Below are positions 61,401-64,000 of a DNA stretch of 64,000 bases, one piece after another (the stretch's first letter is position 1; every line of letters begins with the position of its first letter). The position numbers and the translations under genes are program-made. Source of the stretch: Flagellimonas sp947499585 (GTDB taxonomy: Bacteria; Bacteroidota; Bacteroidia; Flavobacteriales; Flavobacteriaceae); contig NZ_CP138995.1 of NCBI RefSeq assembly GCF_044596045.1, positions 1,240,001 to 1,304,000 on the forward strand. The letters run 5' to 3'. Below the pieces are notes generated by a model. That model worked only from the letters and a program-made list of their open reading frames with translations. It was not told where the DNA came from and made no database searches.

Positions 61401-63920
61401 ATGAAAACCTCATTGAAATTTTTAATACTAATAGCTGTAACGGCCCTTTTTATCTGGGCCTGTAGCTCCAAAGATGATTCCCCTTTAATGATGGATGATG
61501 ATGTCTCGGTAAGCGATGATGTTGATCCAACCGATGATGACCCCACAGGAACTACCGATGGATTCATGGAGGTAGATGTTCAAGTAATCTTGCCACAGGG
61601 TTCAACAGTAGATCTTGGGGTTACTAGTCTTGTTTCCATATCTGAAGAATTCTCTGTTTCCGGAAACGGAAACTCCAAGGTTGCCCTTAACAAAAATGGG
61701 AGGAGTCTTGCCCTACTTATAGATACAGATCAGAACATTTTGTTAATGGGGTTCATTGATGAAGATCAGAGAGAGATTTCGGTACGTAGCACAGCGATAG
61801 CGTCTCTTTATAATGCCTTGGGAACGGTTTTTTTACCCGAAGACGTTCGTCAACGATTCTTTGATGAGATTGATGACTTTCCTGGATTGAATGAGCTTGT
61901 GGAAGCTGCGACAACAGCTTTTTCCAGTGACGAAAATTACTTTGGCACCGAGGCCTTTGCCGCAATGATAGGAGAAAGAATTTCGACACTGGATGATGCC
62001 AAAACCAATGTGGACACTACCAGCAGAATAAATGCTGATGGAAGCGATATACGAAGCGGTATTCAACTTCGGGAAGATGACTCTTTTTCCTTCTCATTGA
62101 TCAATAGTTTTAGAAGGCGGGCACATGCCTTTGTTTATCGAAAAGAGGTGACTTTCGAAAATGGAGGAGTTGAGCAGCTGATCAGCGATTTTAATGCTGA
62201 AAACCCAACTCCAAACAATGATGAAAAAATCTCATCGCCTACTGCTATTAGAGAAGTATTTGGAGTGATCTCAGATTATGGTGCGGGCACAGGAATAGGG
62301 TTTGCCATAACCGAGGCAGGCCCCATTTCTCTAGAAGTTGAAGAAGGAGAACAAGAGGTTCTATACAGTTGTCGAGTTGTGGGGACTGCTCTTGGTGAGA
62401 TAGATACAAATCAAATGACCACAATCGAGGAGGAAAAACTCTATGATCTTATCTACGAAACCTTTGCCTTTGAATTGGTACTTCCAATCCTGTTGGATGT
62501 TGCTGGTCACTCTAAATTATTAAAGGGATTAGATGAGACAAAGTATGAGCTTTTTGTGAACCAACTGCAAATTATTGCCTCTTCTGTTCCGGCAGTTGAT
62601 GAGCCTCTGAAAAAAGGAGAATATCAGACTGCCTTGAACGAATTCTTGAAGGCCTATTACAACAATGCCTTGGGAGCCAATGCAACAGATTTGATTGAGG
62701 CACTGTTCGAAGGAGTTGTTGCAGGAGGTGTTAAAGTAGATCCCGACTATTTTGTGCAAAATTCTGCCAGGGCTGGGGAATTGGTGCAAGGAATTGGAAA
62801 ATACCTGGAGCGAGCAGATATCTTCCTAAAACTTGTTGATTATAGCAGAATTTTATATGCGAACTCAGTATCTAATCATTTGGAAGAATGGGATGTGGTA
62901 GCTAGCAAAAACGACGTAACAATAATACCAGAAGAAACCATCGCAATTCAAGGTGAAGAAAAAACATTTAAGGCCATTATTAAGGATGGAAATCTAAGTG
63001 CGGGACAATCCTATGAGTACAGATGGGCTACAAGCGGACTTTATGGCGTTATACGTGATGAATTGGGAAAAGAAGGAACTTCTTTTACAAGCTCTAGAAG
63101 CGAGATACAATATTTCAGTAGTAATGTAGTGGATTTACCAGATGAGGCATTTGACGAAATCACCGTTGAAGTATTTTTAAAAGAAGGGCAAAATAGTACT
63201 CGAATCAATGACGCCAAGGCCGTTGTAGAAGTTAAAGAACTAGGTTTTGAAATAACCCCGGAGAATCCTACAGTAAATGGGGGTACGCGAATCACTTTAA
63301 AAGTCAGAAATACCGATCGCACCGATATTACTGATAATTCAACCCAAGATTATCGCATTGTATGGGATGGTGCATCAGGCTTTGGACTTTTCAATGGAAA
63401 TCAAAATACAGTTTCCAAAGTAAACGATCCACGAGTGATTTATGAAGCAGTTGAAAAGGAAAAGGAAGGAACCGAAACCATCACCGCAGCTATTTACGCA
63501 AGAAGAAAAGATTCTGGAGATGCGTACCGATTTATAGACAAATTGGAAACTACAATTAATATTGAAAACGATGAGAATGTGAAATACCTGTACCCAAGGG
63601 TAGGACATCTTCTTTATGATGACCCTAATGGCCCTGAAGGCGCATATGGGTATTTTGTATTCTTCGAATTTGACCCAGAGGTGAACGCAGAAAGTTATTC
63701 TTTGAGAGTCAAAGAACTCAAATTCGGAAATAATACTACAAGTTTTGTAAATCAAGGTGACAACTGGACAGCTGGGAATCCAGACGACTTGGTTAATGGA
63801 AAATATCGATTTATTACTTATACAGGAAGTGGCCCTGGTTCAGCGAGAGCAGATGCCGCGGCAGCACTCGCCACACTGCAAGGATATGCACAGGTACGTG
63901 TGGTATTAAAATCAGAGTAA
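61401..63920 (+). CDS. Large lipoprotein of unknown function
   Basis: An 839-residue lipoprotein (FIWACSSKDD; the KDD after the lipidated Cys21 resembles the surface-export signal of Bacteroidota lipoproteins). A low-complexity Asp-rich linker follows to about residue 50 (DDDVSVSDDVDPTDDDPT). The middle part (about 60-500) is mostly helical with no recognised family. The C-terminal third (about 510-760) contains two Ig-like beta modules (VTIIPEETIAIQGEEKTFKAII and FEITPENPTVNGGTRITLKVRN), suggesting adhesion or binding. No type IX sorting domain is obvious. It ends 80 bp before the window edge; nothing is seen in those 80 bp. Confidence 0.7.
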   Translation: MKTSLKFLILIAVTALFIWACSSKDDSPLMMDDDVSVSDDVDPTDDDPTGTTDGFMEVDVQVILPQGSTVDLGVTSLVSISEEFSVSGNGNSKVALNKNGRSLALLIDTDQNILLMGFIDEDQREISVRSTAIASLYNALGTVFLPEDVRQRFFDEIDDFPGLNELVEAATTAFSSDENYFGTEAFAAMIGERISTLDDAKTNVDTTSRINADGSDIRSGIQLREDDSFSFSLINSFRRRAHAFVYRKEVTFENGGVEQLISDFNAENPTPNNDEKISSPTAIREVFGVISDYGAGTGIGFAITEAGPISLEVEEGEQEVLYSCRVVGTALGEIDTNQMTTIEEEKLYDLIYETFAFELVLPILLDVAGHSKLLKGLDETKYELFVNQLQIIASSVPAVDEPLKKGEYQTALNEFLKAYYNNALGANATDLIEALFEGVVAGGVKVDPDYFVQNSARAGELVQGIGKYLERADIFLKLVDYSRILYANSVSNHLEEWDVVASKNDVTIIPEETIAIQGEEKTFKAIIKDGNLSAGQSYEYRWATSGLYGVIRDELGKEGTSFTSSRSEIQYFSSNVVDLPDEAFDEITVEVFLKEGQNSTRINDAKAVVEVKELGFEITPENPTVNGGTRITLKVRNTDRTDITDNSTQDYRIVWDGASGFGLFNGNQNTVSKVNDPRVIYEAVEKEKEGTETITAAIYARRKDSGDAYRFIDKLETTINIENDENVKYLYPRVGHLLYDDPNGPEGAYGYFVFFEFDPEVNAESYSLRVKELKFGNNTTSFVNQGDNWTAGNPDDLVNGKYRFITYTGSGPGSARADAAAALATLQGYAQVRVVLKSE

Positions 63921-64000
63921 GAACTCATAAACAACGGATTTTGAAGCCGAATAACTGATACTGTTATATAAACTGATTGAAAATCTTTAAATTCCCCGTA

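Overview
The window looks like a chromosomal segment of a marine Flavobacteriaceae bacterium (Bacteroidota), perhaps near Maribacter, Zobellia or Arenibacter; the genus is inference. The evidence is low GC, a complete gldKLMN gliding/type IX secretion cluster, SusC/SusD pairs, a hybrid two-component regulator, TAnnTTTG-type promoters, few Shine-Dalgarno sequences and many lipoproteins. I saw no tRNA, rRNA, CRISPR array or intact insertion sequence.

Left third (1-22.9 kb), mostly core genes on the plus strand: the end of an LVIVD-repeat protein followed by a Kunitz-domain lipoprotein; topA, a degenerate arginase-fold protein and gldK-gldL-gldM-gldN; an FAD oxidoreductase converging on a DUF983 membrane protein; an ABC-F ATPase; a secreted LRR protein; a complete RND efflux operon (adaptor, pump, TolC); a CPXCG zinc-ribbon protein, an MFS carrier and a TauE/SafE permease.

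Middle (22.9-38 kb), minus strand: a secreted nuclease/phosphatase-fold protein behind a broken sulfatase, about 450 bp of non-coding or decayed DNA, then an eight-gene operon read from 36.0 down to 24.8 kb. It encodes a TonB-dependent receptor, HyuA, HyuB, an Asp/Glu/hydantoin racemase, a cupin, an NCS1 permease, a DUF917 protein and a second hydantoinase/oxoprolinase ATPase. This reads as uptake and ring opening of a hydantoin-like, lactam or other cyclic amide. No N-carbamoyl amino acid hydrolase is present. A divergent gene of unknown function starts at 36140.

Right third (38.3-59 kb): a polysaccharide/glycoconjugate utilisation locus. A seven-gene minus-strand operon encodes a GH109-type enzyme, SusC, SusD, a PKD/LamG surface lipoprotein, a sulfatase, a metzincin-like metallopeptidase with a discoidin-type C-terminus, and a second sulfatase. 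It diverges from a hybrid two-component sensor. Beyond that lies a LacI-type repressor followed by a PhoD-like phosphatase. Identical 18-bp LacI-type operator sequences, each paired with an inverted copy 21-22 bp away, lie upstream of both the GH109-sus operon and the lacI-phoD operon. They tie the two into one predicted regulon. The enzyme set suggests a sulfated, GalNAc-bearing glycoprotein or glycan as target (inference).

The end (59-64 kb) holds a small hypothetical gene, an orphan terminator-like palindrome and two lipoproteins of unknown function.
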